Below, piece by piece: positions 46,251 through 58,735 of a DNA stretch of 64,000 nt (its first letter is position 1; every line of letters starts with the position of its first letter). Both the position numbers and the translations under genes were made by a program. The notes below the pieces were generated by a model. It was not told the origin of the DNA, searched no databases, and saw only the letters and a list, made by a program, of their open reading frames with translations. The stretch comes from Phoronis australis. Its lineage: Eukaryota > Phoronida > Phoronidae. The stretch is from contig NMRA01000653.1 in NCBI GenBank assembly GCA_002633005.1, positions 62,001-126,000 of the forward strand, in the 5' to 3' direction.

Positions 46251-48340
46251 GCAGTGTCGATTTGGCAACTGAACACGGGAGTGTTCGAAAAACAGGATTG
46301 CAGGAGTATTTGTTTAACCTGGGAACAAATGGAAACATGAACGGCCTCCTCAGAGGCATCTCTCTACGCGGTACTTCTAAACTTATAGAAACATGACTTA
46401 TGGTTTAACCAGTGTGATGCATAATTTGCCGAAAAGCATCCGCCATATGGAGGACCTATGGTATGATCACCGTCTCTACTGGGTCGGCAGTATTGTCTAA
46501 GGCCTAGGCAGCCAAGGAGCTGAACAAGAGTAAAAAAGCAAGTGGTGATAATATTGAAACACACTTGGAAAACACCAAGATGTACCTTTCAAAAACACTT
46601 ACCTGTTTTTTCAAAGCAAAAAAGTTTTTACTTCTTTCTCTTTCTTGAAATGTGGTCCATAATATACCTTTTCTGCTAACAAATGATGCACTCATGTTCC
46701 AGAATGTTCTTATCTTGTTCAGGTTAATTGGCTGTTTCAGATTTTGGAAGTCTAAAGGATTTTCTCGGGAAATATTGGGTAACAACTGTATTACTTTCAG
46801 CTTTAGTACTACGACTGGTGTCTTGAAACGTTCCTATGCCTTTCTATGTAATTTAAATTTTTGGTTTACAGCAGTATACTGCCTGTGTATAGGCTATACC
46901 AGGACATGCAGCTGTCCTGCACAAACGTTTGTGATACCTCGTCTTTTTGATCTACTGATCTACAGAGTTCCACAGTCCATCAGCTTTCATAAGGATGCTT
47001 CTCTAAGCTTTTTCATGTTGTGGCATCCCAATTTTGTGCAGTTTGATAAACCTTGAATTATACAGGCATCACACTCCATGGGAGCTGCCATATTGGAGTA
47101 ACTAAGCACAACAATACAATCTGGATCTCTGATTGGTCAATTCAATAGAAAATCGCCACCAAGTGGCAGGAATGTGCATAATATTTTGTGCAACAAAAGC
47201 ACCTTTTTTAAAAAATGGGCAAGTGTAGACGTGGGAGCTTTATTGGAATTTGATTTATAGGTATATTATCAAGCCACGTATAAAAAACTAGGTTGCCCCC
47301 CCCCCCCAAAGTTCTCACAAGGATGACAGCCATGAGATCTAGCCCACCGACTATATATCGTACAAGTCTTCCATATTTTAAATATGTTTAATACTATTAA
47401 AATAGTATTAAACCTGGGTCTGACCAAGTCTAAATTTATACCTGGTTTAAGATCTTAACACAGGTTTAAGTAATATATACCTCGTTGGTGAAATGAAAAC
47501 TGACTTAGACCAGGTCTAAACTGGAGTTAAAACAGGTTTACTAGACCACTGCTCTTAAGGTTAAACCACCTTTATGAAATGCAGATTATCTTTTAACCTG
47601 GTCTAAGTTCAAGTTAAACCAGGTTTAACTTTAAACCACCTTTATGAAATCGGCTGTAAGTGTTCCTATGGTCAGATGTTGGTACCTTGTTCATCCATGC
47701 TAAGTGCTCTGGGCTGCCGGTTTAACTGGCTCATATCTGCGACTATGTCTGCATTTTGCATTGCCGTCAATACCCACATGAGCCCTGACCCAGTGTATAT
47801 TAACAAATGACAACTTTATTTGTAAATGTTTGAACGTGTTTGTGTATGTGGGTAAGAGTACGTGCGTGTATTCGTGCATATATAGATGACTAATTTCCTG
47901 TCTAATAACGCAAAAGGTGTTGTTGTAGAAGCAGCTCGAGTCATAGCATTGTAAGTATCTAAAATTTCGATCTTGTAATATCTCGAATGTCATGCAGTTG
48001 TGTGCGTGTTTTTCTTATCTACACAGTGAGTTGCCGTGCTGATTAAAATGGAGTCTTGAGTATAGGACTGTTATTACGCAATGTAACAATTAATTATCGA
48101 CTTCTGCTAAAAATTATGGAATCAAAAAAATTTCTACATGACCCGTCACAGAATTGGTGGAAATTTTGCCAGTTAACAACCACCATATTACACACATTGA
48201 CCCCTCCGTCTATTTTATATCCACTGAAATTTTTACGTAAAACATGCAAAAAATTTAGCTTAAAAACTTATTAGCTGTTCCGGTAACAAGACTAATCTGT
48301 TTAAATTAGGGACTGTTATTCAATACTGTGTTGGCGTGTA
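46251..48340. other. Non-coding region with a repeat-rich segment
   Basis: 46405-46515 resembles 29780-29890, probably a dispersed repeat. ORFs on both strands around 46504-47056 show no recognisable domain. 47090-47300 holds a C-run (47287) and CCACCAAGTGGCAGG (47157). 47380-47660 is a separate repeat. Nothing else is recognised. Confidence 0.4.
47380..47660. repeat. Repeat rich in CCAGGTTTAA-type motifs
   Basis: GTTTAATACTATTAAAATAG and TATTAAAC form an inverted repeat at about 47387-47413. CCTGGTTTAAG, CAGGTCTAAAC, AACAGGTTTA and AACCAGGTTTAAC follow. TTAAACCACCTTTATGAAAT occurs twice (about 47564 and 47632). Ends resembling TTTATGAAATCGGCTG are typical of MITEs, but I could not define both termini. 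Confidence 0.55.
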
Positions 48341-48402
48341 AATATATATATATATATATATACATACATACATACATACATACATACATACACATACATA
48401 CA

Positions 48403-48454
<52 letters not shown>
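48341..48454. repeat. Compound TA / CATA / TA microsatellite
   Basis: About 10 TA units, then about 18 CATA units with one interruption, then about 12 TA units. Confidence 0.97.
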
Positions 48455-48779
48455 TCATTGAAGACATGGCTTTGATCTGTTTTTGCTAGTTAACCTTTAT
48501 TTTTTTCCAACTCTTTAAATAGAGTAAGTAGGGATCTTGTTACTACATTACAATAGTGCAATAAAAATCCAAAAGACATCAGTAGGTAACATAATTTAAA
48601 AAGCGATATTTCGAGACACATATCTCATGTTCCGGCTACTATTTACAACTAGTTCACAGTGAAACACACATCAGAAATGACAAATGCAATATAACACGTG
48701 AAGTTGGCATGCGCAACTATGACGATAAAAACTTATATAAATTTACATACGTTGCTGTGCAGCATAATCTACAGATCAC

Positions 48780-49105
48780 CTAAGTAATGACAGAGTCCTT
48801 CGAGTTCCAGTTAGCTGCTCATTCAAAATGGGGTTTTCAAGCATTATTAGAAGCGACTCTAATGTTCGTAACCTGTGTACATCATTTTCAATGTATCTAA
48901 TGACTGTATTGTCGACAATCTCCTGACGAGTTATCTAGCGACCATGAACGTTTTGAAAATGTTTTTTTATGGAGCCGTTTTGTAAATGCATTGAAAGTCG
49001 TCGTGACAAGGAACACACTGTGTGCCCAATGTAATTTGATTCCAGATGAGGACGAAAACATTCGACCACGGGACAAGTATACTCATAAACAACATTACAT
49101 CTAGC
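48780..49105 (-). mobile_element. Penelope-like element fragment: GIY-YIG endonuclease region
   Basis: On the minus strand the sequence encodes NVVYEYTCP, then SNYIGHTVCSLSRRLSMHLQ, the GIY and YIG halves of the Penelope-type endonuclease with a following zinc-type histidine (NVHGR). One stop codon (TAG) is followed in the same frame by ITRQEIVDNTVIRYIEND and LRTLESLLIMLENPILNEQ, the family's C-terminal tail. The RT part is not present beside it; upstream lies a different LINE. Confidence 0.75.
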
Positions 49106-50560
49106 TAGTTTTTCATCTAACAGTATAGCCAGATGTCTGTGCGATTGTTTTCTAGGAATGATTTCATCATTAAGTTTAAGGTCATAAGACGGGTCAACAA
49201 GGAAGAGAGCATTAATAGATTTGGAGAAGGTGAGGTCAACGCTTTTTTCTGGTTTAAAATTCATTCTCCATTCTTGTGACCAATAGCTGAGTTTATTTAA
49301 GTCGTGTTGAAGCTGCAAAGAGCATTCAGGGCTGCTCCCTGAGAAGGGGGAAAAAGCGCCGTGTCATCTGCATAAAGGTATGTGCTACATGACAGGTTAT
49401 CAGGAAGGTCATTAATATAAACCAAGAAGAGAAGAGGGCCCAATACGCTACCATGCGGTACACCTGCGTTTACAAATCCAGGAGGGGATAAAGTTGAAAG
49501 TACGCCGTCGACACGAACACTGTATGTTCTTTCGGAGAGATATGAGGTGATCATGTTTAAAAGATTACCAGTAATGCCATAGGATCGAAGTTTGTGAAGT
49601 AGGAGGTCGTGAGGGACACAGTCGAAAGCAGAAGCTATATCTAGAAAAATGGACCTGACACTCTCGCCCTTCTCAAAATGTAAATGAATCTCATGTATTA
49701 TTTCAACAAGTTGTACCACGGTGTTGTTCCCACGCAAAAAAAAAACAAATTGACGATGATAGATAAAGTTGTTTTGTTTGAGAAATGTAAGAATACTTTG
49801 AGCAATGATCTTCTCGAAGATTTTGGACAGGGTGTTGAGTAAAGTTATTGGGCGATAATTTGAAATTTCAGTTTTGGAGCATTTTTTGTGTATAGGGACC
49901 ATAATTCCATGTTTCCAAGAAGACGGATATATACCTAGCTGAAGAAGTTTGTTAAACAGATTGGTCAGGGGCATAGTAATTTCGTTGGCAATCATTTTGA
50001 TCATCTTGCTGGTTATTAAAGCTGTCCCATCATTCTTATTGGAGTCAACTTCGTTGAGATACTTCCGGACATCAGTTTGATTAGCCGGGATGTCAGACAG
50101 TTGATTGAGACAACGTTCATGAAGAAAGGGAAAGTTACCTACTTCAGTTGGTGTAATGTGGCTTTTGTTCGTGAAAAATTTGAGAAACAAATCACACTTG
50201 TCACTACTACTTGAGGCTAGGTTACCATTATAATTGATGACAGGATAGGAGGATTGTTGTTGACTGGCGCGTATTTTATTGATGATGTTCCAGTATTCTT
50301 TGGAGTTCTTGCTTGAGCTGTTAATTTGTTGACAAAGCTTGTGTCGGTGATCAGCTTTGGCTTGATTTACTAAAGTTTCAACCAGACGTGACTGCTCCTT
50401 ATATCTGTTGTAGATTATAGTGTTGTTAGATCTTCTGAAAGAGCTGTAAAGTCTGTTTCTTGTGAGGATTGCCCGTTTAACATTATTGTTGAACCAAGGT
50501 TGGCTGTTGTGTTTAATTATCCTTTCAGTTGATGGGATGTTATTTTTTTAAAATCTCATA
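49106..50560 (-). mobile_element. 5-prime-truncated non-LTR retrotransposon (CR1/Jockey-type RT)
   Basis: The minus strand is open from about 50530 through the ATG at 50190 to a stop at 49297. It encodes the linker (NSQPWFNNNVKRAIL), then RT motifs KHGIMVPIHKK, NYRPITLLNTLSKIFEKII, FLDIASAFDCVPHDLLLHKL, a degenerate GVPHGSVLGPLLF (usual Q is H) and YADDTALF. A frameshift near 49318 leads into the thumb (LNKLSYWSQEWRMNFKPEKS...), which stops abruptly at HLAILLDEKLA and joins Penelope sequence. The endonuclease domain and 5-prime end are missing. A dead copy. Confidence 0.88.
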
Positions 50561-51852
50561 GAGAGTACTAGTGAAGAGTGAAACAGTCATCAATGTCGCG
50601 GCCGACCGGATTGACTCCGCCGTTATCGATCCGGCCTGTGGCTCGGAAACTGATCAGACATCACGAACATACATGTAAACCAGCCAAAGTTCAGTGGAAA
50701 CTAAACTTCCAGTCAAGAAAATGCTATACTAGTGCGCCAAAGTAATGCGCACGTGATTATGTTGGTGAATTAGCCACGAAACTGCAAATCTACTTACTCG
50801 TCGGGGGCCGCGAATTCAGGTTCCGCTTTGGCCACAGCATCGTCAGGGCAGAAGTTGTATATTGACAATCATTATTTGAGTAATGTAAATGTAAATAAAG
50901 ATTCCCCTAACTCCTGGCCTTTGGATGGAGTTGTTTCACAACAGTTTCTGCCAGCAAACACTAAATTAGCATGAGCTCACACGGCCTCGGTGTCCCGTCA
51001 ATTACTTTTATTGCGCCTAAAGCCGGTAACGCAGTGATTTATTCATTGCTGGCTTCTCAAATCATTTGCGCTCACGAACACTCCAAAGGCATTACAAATT
51101 GCATCTAATGAGACAGACTTTGTTTCAGTTTTATATAAGTATTGGTTAGGGTAAGAATAATTCATTTTGAAATAGAACGCTCAGTAATAAAAGCCAACAT
51201 GGCAACTCGCAATCCCGACTTAGGACGAGCTAGAGCTCATAAGTCCCGACTTCGAAGGTGGATCATTAAGTTTTAAAGGCTATCAATTCGAACAGGAATG
51301 CAGTGATGAAGAAATATTAGAGAGACGTCGTGTGAACAAGCTCAGACAACGGAACGTACATGTATGGAGTTATTTGGTAAGCTGGCACTGTCGACGTCTG
51401 CAGGCCACAGACACGGAGATGTTTCACGGCCTCATACTTGCTATTTACAGCGTACATTTCATTCTTCACTACCATGAGCCACTTCCTAAGCATTTTGGAC
51501 TATCGAGGAAGTAAAAATAAAACGAAATACACGCTTTCCTCGCAGCTGCTTATTTCGGACAAGCGGGATCAATGCACCGCAACATAGCGGCATTAACTCT
51601 ACATATGAACCACTGACGTCGCTAGCGTCGTTTCTCACCTTCCTCACAGGTTAATGCGACACCTCTTGGCAAGGTAAGGTCGACCGTATGCGAGGCGATG
51701 TGGATATAGACCGATTAAGACGGCAAAAATGACTAATTAAATCGGGTGGCATTCTCCTTTAACTCGCTTGTCAAAAAATGTTCCTAAGGACATACTTAAT
51801 GAAATGCCATTAATTTGCACTACGAAGGTAGCATGTAAATGGCAAACTCTTT
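50561..51852. other. Non-coding stretch between transposon fragments
   Basis: No gene or clear repeat recognised. Somewhat GC-richer than the surroundings around 50600-50850. Confidence 0.4.
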
Positions 51853-51960
51853 TTGCAGAAAGGCGGTATTAGTATGGGTTCTCCGTTAGGACCAACGTTT
51901 GATGAATTTTATGTATCTGAAATTGAAAAACGAATTAAAAATAATATTGACCACATTCTT
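51853..51960 (+). mobile_element. Penelope-like reverse transcriptase fragment
   Basis: Encodes QKGGISMGSPLGPTF followed by DEFYVSEIEKRIKNN, the conserved RT block around G-x-x-MGSPLGP typical of Penelope-like elements. Only about 36 codons are left before the tandem repeat. It is on the opposite strand from the GIY-YIG fragment at 48780-49105. Confidence 0.7.
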
Positions 51961-51975
51961 GGTTTCCAGGTGGAT

Positions 51976-52235
51976 CAGCTATTGGTTTTTATTTGGCAAC
52001 CGACTAACTCCCTATCTGTCTCTTGGATCACTGTCCTCTTCGTCCCTATATGAAGCAGCTATTGGTTGTTAGTTGGCAACTAACTAACTTACTCTTAGTC
52101 TGCCCTCATTTTGTTTCCACCACCAGGTGGGGCAGTTATTGACTGCTTGCTGGCAACCAACCAACTTCATTAACTACGGTCTCTGACTCCATTTGACCGT
52201 TTCTTAACTTGTCCACTAGGTGGAGCAGCGTAAAC
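51976..52235. repeat. Tandem repeat, about 80-bp unit, three copies
   Basis: CAGCTATTGGTTTTTATTTG (51976), CAGCTATTGGTTGTTAGTTG (52053) and CAGTTATTGACTGCTTGCTG (52134) are each followed by GCAACCNACYAACTT-like sequence. Later in the units CCACCAGGTGGGGCAG and CCACTAGGTGGAGCAG occur. A fourth copy begins and is truncated. Confidence 0.8.
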
Positions 52236-52639
52236 CAATCGGAGAGGATGACAGTGAGTTAGTTGGGTGCCATCTAAATCGTGTCAAATTTAAAGCAACA
52301 AGATACATACTCCCAGTTCGTGGACATTTGATAAATGAACCAAGAGTAAGGTGTACACCTAACAAGTCGGTTGACATTCATGTAAGTTTCTGACTACAAT
52401 CTTTCACAGTGCTACGAAAGGTATAGGAGGAGCTGTGTCAAGGAGTAGTTTCTGACACGTTGTTAATCATTAGGAAAGCCATAATGGGACTTTCGGTAGG
52501 AGAGCAGAACATGGCTGTTGCTTGCTGAAAGTTCTTGCGTGTTAATAAGACCACACACACCGAAAAATCACAAATGTCGAAGGCTAGTTGTACTATCCTG
52601 AAGTACGTGACAACAAGAGCTAGTTTTTCGGCACCGAAG

Positions 52640-53340
52640 AAGAGTCAAAATGCTGGGATGGAGGAGCTGAAAACATAATCATTACAAGTTGAGGGCTCGC
52701 TAAGTCGTAAAACTGAGGACTCGTGCAAGGCAATTGAGGAAAAGATCCGAGCTGAAATATCTATTATTGAACAGAAAGTCACGGCAATCCAGCTTAACGT
52801 GACGCAGATTGAAGAAACCGTGGAAAATCCTGATGATATTATAGCAAAGATTATAGAGAAGATTAATACGGACGTGGGCTTGATGTCAGAGCGAATTAAC
52901 TTTCTAGAAACTAGGCTTCTCAGAGAAAAGCGCTGGAACAGAAAGTACAATCTCCTACTGCACGGAGCTCACCAAGATCAAATAGGAGGTTCTGAAGCAA
53001 TAGTGAGAGCTGTTCCAGACAAAATGAACATGAAGGACGGTAATGGTGATTCTATATTGTTAAGAAATGTTCACTGAGTTCAATGTGGAATCAAGCGCAG
53101 CAACACCCCAGATCCAATCGTCATTAAGTTTCCATGGAGTTCTGACAGAAATGTTGTTCTGAGGTTAATTCGTAACCCAAAACATGCTTTACCAGATCTC
53201 CCTACAATTATGAAAGTATAGCGTGGAAAACTAGCGACTTAAGCGCTCAAAATTCGTCAAGAAAAGCATTGGGCAACGGTCACCATCGGAGAGTCACATT
53301 CGGTTGTTTGGAAGTCAGAATAACCAGTAACGACAGGTTG
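52640..53340 (+). pseudogene. L1/Tx1-type LINE ORF1 remnant
   Basis: Coiled-coil region (IEETVENPDDIIAKIIEKIN, then LMSERINFLETRLLREK) followed by NRKYNLLLHG (RRM-like start) and, after a stop, PDPIVIKFPWSSDRNVVLRL, DLPTIMKV and RGKLAT-ALKIRQEKH. This is the order of an L1-type ORF1 RNA-binding protein. Several stops and frame changes; non-functional. Confidence 0.75.
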
Positions 53341-54282
53341 GAGAAGCTGACCACAGAGTAGTAAGATAGGAAAAATTTGTTATTTTGAGTTTTTCACTTG
53401 TTTTTAGTGTTTAGTGTTTAGTTTTTAGTTACCTTTCTTGTCTGGTCTATTTTCGTAGTGTAGGGGCCGTATTATTCTACCAGGTAACTCTTGGCAGGTA
53501 GACCTGACAGGTATTGTTGAACGTTCAGTGTGTAAAGTAGAAATACTGGTGTGCCTATTGTTTCATTGTCATTGTATATAGCGCGGGCAGCTTATCCGAT
53601 GTGGGTTCGCCTTTCCTGAAAAAAGCTTACTGTCAATACTTGTAGGCAAATTAGACACGTGTACTCATTGTATTGAATTGAAACTCTATGCTGGGACTAT
53701 TAGTGATACACTCACGTAGCTCGTTGTATGTAAACAACCATCCGTCTGTGAATGCGCTGTCCTAGGGGATTTCATTCAGGCAACCTTTTATGTATTCCAG
53801 CCAATCAATTCGCTCCGTATAAAATAATGCAGGTGTAAAATATATTTATCGACTTCCGCGCATTTTTTCTCTCTTGTTCTAGGCTGTAGGTGTCCAATTA
53901 CCTGCTCTCACATGAAAATCTCTGATTTGTGCGCAAAACGCACGTTTCATAAGATTACGTCATAATAATGTACTACTCCCGTCTCGAATCACAACGCATG
54001 GCAAGTGTGCCCATTTTGCTAAGCTCTAAAACTTCAGCGCCTCTTATTTATGTGATGGCTCAGTCATAAAACGAGTTTTGTCGACAGACCTCACTGACTG
54101 GGATGTTGCATTTGCATCGGCGTTCGTGCGAATGGATTGGTGCGTGTCCCTCTTGTATCTATTTTTGTGACTACCCTATAGATTTCATGTATTTGAACGT
54201 CTTTTTGTTTAATAACTATCGTATTTGGATTGTATTATTTCTCTAGAATCATTTTAAAAAGTTTATTCGTAAAACTATTGTT
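53341..54282. other. Spacer between LINE ORF1 and ORF2
   Basis: No coding sequence recognised. About 0.9 kb is longer than usual between the two ORFs, so it may contain an insertion. Confidence 0.4.
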
Positions 54283-57200
54283 ATGGGTAATGTTAAGATA
54301 TTATCCGTAAACTACCAAGGACTTGGAGGCCCAAATATGAAATTAGATGTCCTGAAGTACAGGAGGTCAAAATCGTATAGCATTTACTGTCTGTGTATAA
54401 CTATAAGCACTACAACAACCCGATAGAAACAGAATTTTTACTAGAATAAGTGAACCTTTTAGATCTGTTTAGAGAAAAATATCCGCTACTTAAAAGATTC
54501 ATGTGGAGACGCAAAACTCCCCTGAAACAGGCTAGACTAGACTTTTTCTCACCACAAATAATCTTAGTGTCAGTGACATCAGTATTCAAAACTTCTATCG
54601 ATGTGACCAAGCGGGGATTTTACTGTGCATAAGATATAGAAATTTATTCTGGAATAGGGGCTTTGGAAGTTTAATAACAGTTTATCAAAAATAAAATAAA
54701 TTAAATAAAAAGAAAATGTTCCCTTCCGATTTACAATTCGGATGCAGTTGATAATATCCTAAATGATGAAACTCAATTTAGTATTGTTGATAGGCTATTT
54801 TTGACATATTATATAATATTATATAATATGGAAATACGGGATAAGACTGTTTCTTTCTCAGCACATAAAAGAAACTACGAGACAGCAAAGAAACAAAAGT
54901 AGAAGAAGAAATATCTTTGTTGGAAAATTTACTTTCTCCTTAAGTGAATCTGAGGTGGAAACTTTGGAAAGAAAAGTAAACAAGTTATTAAATGTAAGAA
55001 AGGACACATTTTTCGTTCAAAAGCAAACTGGATTGAAAACGGGGAGCGTCCAACAAAGTACTTCTGTAATTTAGAATCCAGACATTACTGCAGCAAACAT
55101 GATTTTAACGTTTAATTGGATTCTGGACACATATTAACAGACCAAAAACAAATACTCAAAGAAATCGCAAATTTTTACAAACAGCTGTATACTAAGAAAA
55201 GGTATCTCAATTTTGATATTACGCAAATATTACAAGAATGTACCTTTCCTGTCTTGTCAGATGGTGAAGCCTATGCATTAGAGGGGGTTGTTTTAGACGA
55301 GTTGTCTAACGTTTTAAAAATTACAAAAATTTGATAAAAGCCTTGACTCAGATGTCTTTTCAGTCGAGTTCATTAAATATTTCTGGGACGATATGAAACA
55401 TATCAATTCAAGTTACGTTAAAACTGAAACGTCTTTGACCCAGAGAACTGGTATTGTAAGATGTATACCAAGACCTGATGAACCCAAACAGTTACTGAGA
55501 AATTGGAGACCCGTTACTTGTTTACTTCAGTTGTTAAATTAGCTGCTGGTTACATTACAAACAGACTAAATTGTTTTACAGAAGTTTGTATCGAGTGATC
55601 AAAATGGTTTTATTGAGGGAAAATACATTTAGTGAATGTACACAACTAGCATATGATATTAAATTTAATTATGCTGAAAACCAACAAACCCCAGGACTCC
55701 TGCTAATTGATTTTGAAAAGGCTTTTGATAGTTTATCCTGGAATTCCATTGATGAAGTTTGAAAATTGTTCAATTTTAAAGAATCTTTAAGGCAGTGGAT
55801 GTGTACATTTTACAATAACCCAGGTGCTCGCGTAACTCAAATAGCTTTTTGTCTGAGACCTTTCCTTTACAAAGAGGTTGTAGACAGGATGATCCTCTGG
55901 CATCTTATATTTTATTGTATGTGCGGAAAACTCGTCAATTATTGTAAAACACAATAAAAATATAAAGGTGTTCACGATGGACGGCACGGAATATAAAACC
56001 TCTCAGTATGCTGATGATAGAATATTTAGACTGTTCTCCGGATTACATGGCAGAGACAATGAAGGTATTGGATTTCTATGCAATTTTTTGGCTTGAAAAT
56101 TACTTATTCCAAAATAAATGATATCAGGATTGGGAGTAAAAAGTTTTCGAAAGAGGTCTATCATCATAGACGTTGGAAATTGAAATGGGATGTTACTAAG
56201 TTTAGGGTGTAGGGGTTGAATTTTAGACGACATGTTGAACGATAACTTTAAAAACTCTAGGAAATTGAAACGATGCTGAACACATGGTCTAAGAAACTCA
56301 CTATATTTGGTAACATGACGGTTATAAAAAGACTTGTTATTTCCAAAATTAATCCTTTATTATCTTCATTGCCAAGTCCATCTCCAACGTTTTTTAATAA
56401 AATAAACGATATGTTTTTCAAATTTACTAGGGATAACAAGCCAGACAAGATTAAGAGAGCGCTATAATGACAAAAGTATCAAAGAAGGGGGTGTTAACAT
56501 GATAGACCTGAAACATTTTAATGTAGCTCTTAAACTTTCGTGGATAAGGAGGCTTTTTACTTCTCAATCCAAGTGGACTCTACTTGCTGAGGAGGAGTTA
56601 AGTATCTGAAAGAATGAATTTTTTTAAAACACGGAGGTTTTTTCTCCACGGATGTATGGAATGTTAGCAAATTTTGGCGTTAACGCTCGCAACATTGAGT
56701 AAAATTCTAGTAGGCGAGCAACATTTTTACATGGGATCCATTTTAAAGCAAGATATATTTTATTTGAATGACATTTTGGATAATAACAGTGCATTCCTTT
56801 CATACGATCACTTTTGCAAAAAAAACTAAAAGTAGATTTTTTGCCATACCTTTCTTTGGTCAGTTCGGTGAAGGCCTTTCTTGTAAAACATGATCCGAAT
56901 TACAAATTGAAAAAAATTGTCGGACCAATTATTCCATTTTCATTGACCACCGTACTTGTTGATCAACATGGATGTATACGTATTTATAATGTATTAAACA
57001 AGAATTGTCTGTAGCCTGCTGCTCAAAAGAAGGTTGAGGATGTAGGGTACATTTTTGATCCTTTTATGAGGTAGAAGTTTATAAAATCCCTCTTTTAAAT
57101 GTGAAAGATACAAGAATATGCCAGTTTCAATACAAGGTGCTGCATAGTATTCTTCCTTTGTTATTTAAAATAAATTATGTTGATTCTGATTCTTGAACTT

Positions 57201-57540
57201 TCTGTAAGAACGAATGTGAGACAATTGAACATTTTTTGTAGACTGTTGCGTCACGCGTTCTTTTTGGCGCGACATTGAGAGCCTATCATCAGCAAAGGTC
57301 GACTCCAAACTCCATTTGGAAAAAGGCAATACTTTTTGGAGCTCCGTTAAAAAAAAATAATCAACTGGTTTGTATTGCACGCGAAATATTATTGTAACAT
57401 GTACATTTCAAAAGTTAAAAAGAATACCTTAACTTTAAACGTTTTCATAAAATCATTTGAAAATAATTTTTACCTCTGAGAAGCATATTCTTAGGCAAAA
57501 GAATCCAAATGAACTACAGGAACTCTGACTAGATAATTAT
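54283..57540 (+). pseudogene. L1/Tx1-type LINE ORF2 remnant (endonuclease plus RT)
   Basis: Starts MGNVKILSVNYQGLGG (APE endonuclease N-terminus), jumps after SIYCL to the endonuclease C-terminus (FMWRRKTPLKQARLDFF), so roughly 130 codons of the endonuclease are deleted. RT follows: NWRPVTCLLQ, LLIDFEKAFDSLSWNSIDEV, and SQYADD in place of the usual active-site block. After it come WSKKLTIFGNMTVIKRLVIS, SWIRRLF and, near the end, NWFVLHAKYY. Many stops and frameshifts; long dead. Confidence 0.85.
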
Positions 57541-57768
57541 GGGTTGTATATACTCATGTGGCATACATATGCAGGTAAGGCAAACTGAAAATACTTGCAT
57601 TAGAGTTAGTCTTACATAAGTTTTAATTAAAAACATTAGACAGAGCCTGAATCAGTAAAGTTCAATGGTAAGTTGGCCTCTTTAACCATAAGCTTCTAGC
57701 AAGGAGCAAAATAAGCAGTTAAGTCAATGATGTCATTCCTATTTTCTACATGCACATACGCATTTCTT

Positions 57769-57829
57769 TAGAATAGAATAGAATAGAATACAATGCAATA
57801 GAATAGAATAGAATAGAATACAACAGAAC
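57769..57829. repeat. GAATA pentanucleotide microsatellite
   Basis: About 12 units of GAATA with a few substitutions (CAATG, CAACA), located about 230 bases after the end of the L1 ORF2 remnant. Confidence 0.9.
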
Positions 57830-58075
57830 AGAATATGGACATAACTAATGCTAAATAAGGGAAAATCCTGCACTCATTATACAAAAAGCTACGTTTAATA
57901 ACATAACATAACAACTATGTACGTCAAGAAACTCTCGACTCTTTGCACCAGATGACTGCCCGTGTATATAACTAGAGGCCGAAGCAATTTCATGGTCATC
58001 ACTTCCGTCCACTAAATGTCAGTCCACGACCATCAGACATCAACTCGTGGCAAAAATTCCCAAACCTGTGCTCCT

Positions 58076-58078
<3 letters not shown>

Positions 58079-58132
<54 letters not shown>
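58079..58132. repeat. CA dinucleotide microsatellite
   Basis: About 27 uninterrupted CA units. An ORF on the minus strand that reads VCVCVC is an artefact of this tract. Confidence 0.98.
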
Positions 58133-58134
<2 letters not shown>

Positions 58135-58596
58135 AAACCATAACTGCCCCATATCTGAAGAACGATTAACCTCTAATCCGCGGGATCGTGGATGGAATTT
58201 GCACCACGGGTTTCGTACCTGCTGGCCTAGGATTGAGTTTGGACTTGGACTTGTATAGTAGCCCATGGACGAAGTCATCAGGCACAAAGATTCAGCCTCC
58301 GGTTTGAACGCAAGGCCGCTGATAAGTGGATTTCGACTGATTCGAGATAGTCAATATAAATCGTCGAGAGACTTACTGAGATTCAGAGCAAATCTGTTAA
58401 GGTGTTTACCAAGAACTGTGGTTTTTAAATGTTCGTACGTTCTGATTCTTGTGTTTTGATGACAACAAGTGCCAAAACACATAACTCACATCCTTTGTGC
58501 GTGACGTGTTTTTCCGTCAGCTGGGTCGCATGCATTATGGGTAATCACTCCGCTGGCAACGCCGCATAAATAATGAGGTTTCGCGGAAGGTCAACC

Positions 58597-58735
58597 TACT
58601 TTTTATGCGCCCACATATCTATATGTGGGTGCATATTGCCGTCATCTCTGTCTGGGCGTCCGGCGTCCATCGTCCGCGGCTATATCTCCTAAACCCCTTA
58701 CAGGATCTTATTGAAATTGGGCAGATGTGTGGGGG
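58597..58735 (+). repeat. Hairpin-ended repeat, copy 4 (left end only)
   Basis: TACTTTTTATGCGCCCACAT, then a palindromic ATATGTGGGTGCAT arm, a GCCGTCATCTCTG block and GGCTATATCTCCTAAACC match the left end of copy 1 at 18018. It breaks off after about 140 bases, some 300 bases upstream of the second POGLUT1-like gene. Confidence 0.8.

Larger units (their letters stand above)
57541..58596. other. Non-coding region with microsatellites
   Basis: Contains GAATA repeats (57769-57829) and a CA repeat (58079-58132). No other structure is recognised. Confidence 0.45.

Noticed and set aside
45841-46359. 172-codon minus-strand ORF
   Set aside because: It lies in the right arm of the fold-back element and reads through its tandem units; the matching left arm has frame breaks and no domain is recognisable.
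46504-47056. Overlapping ORFs of 93 and 134 codons on opposite strands
   Set aside because: They overlap on opposite strands, with no domain, signal or splice context; possibly transposon debris but not supportable.
58078-58287. Minus-strand ORF with VCVCVC tail
   Set aside because: Produced by the CA microsatellite.
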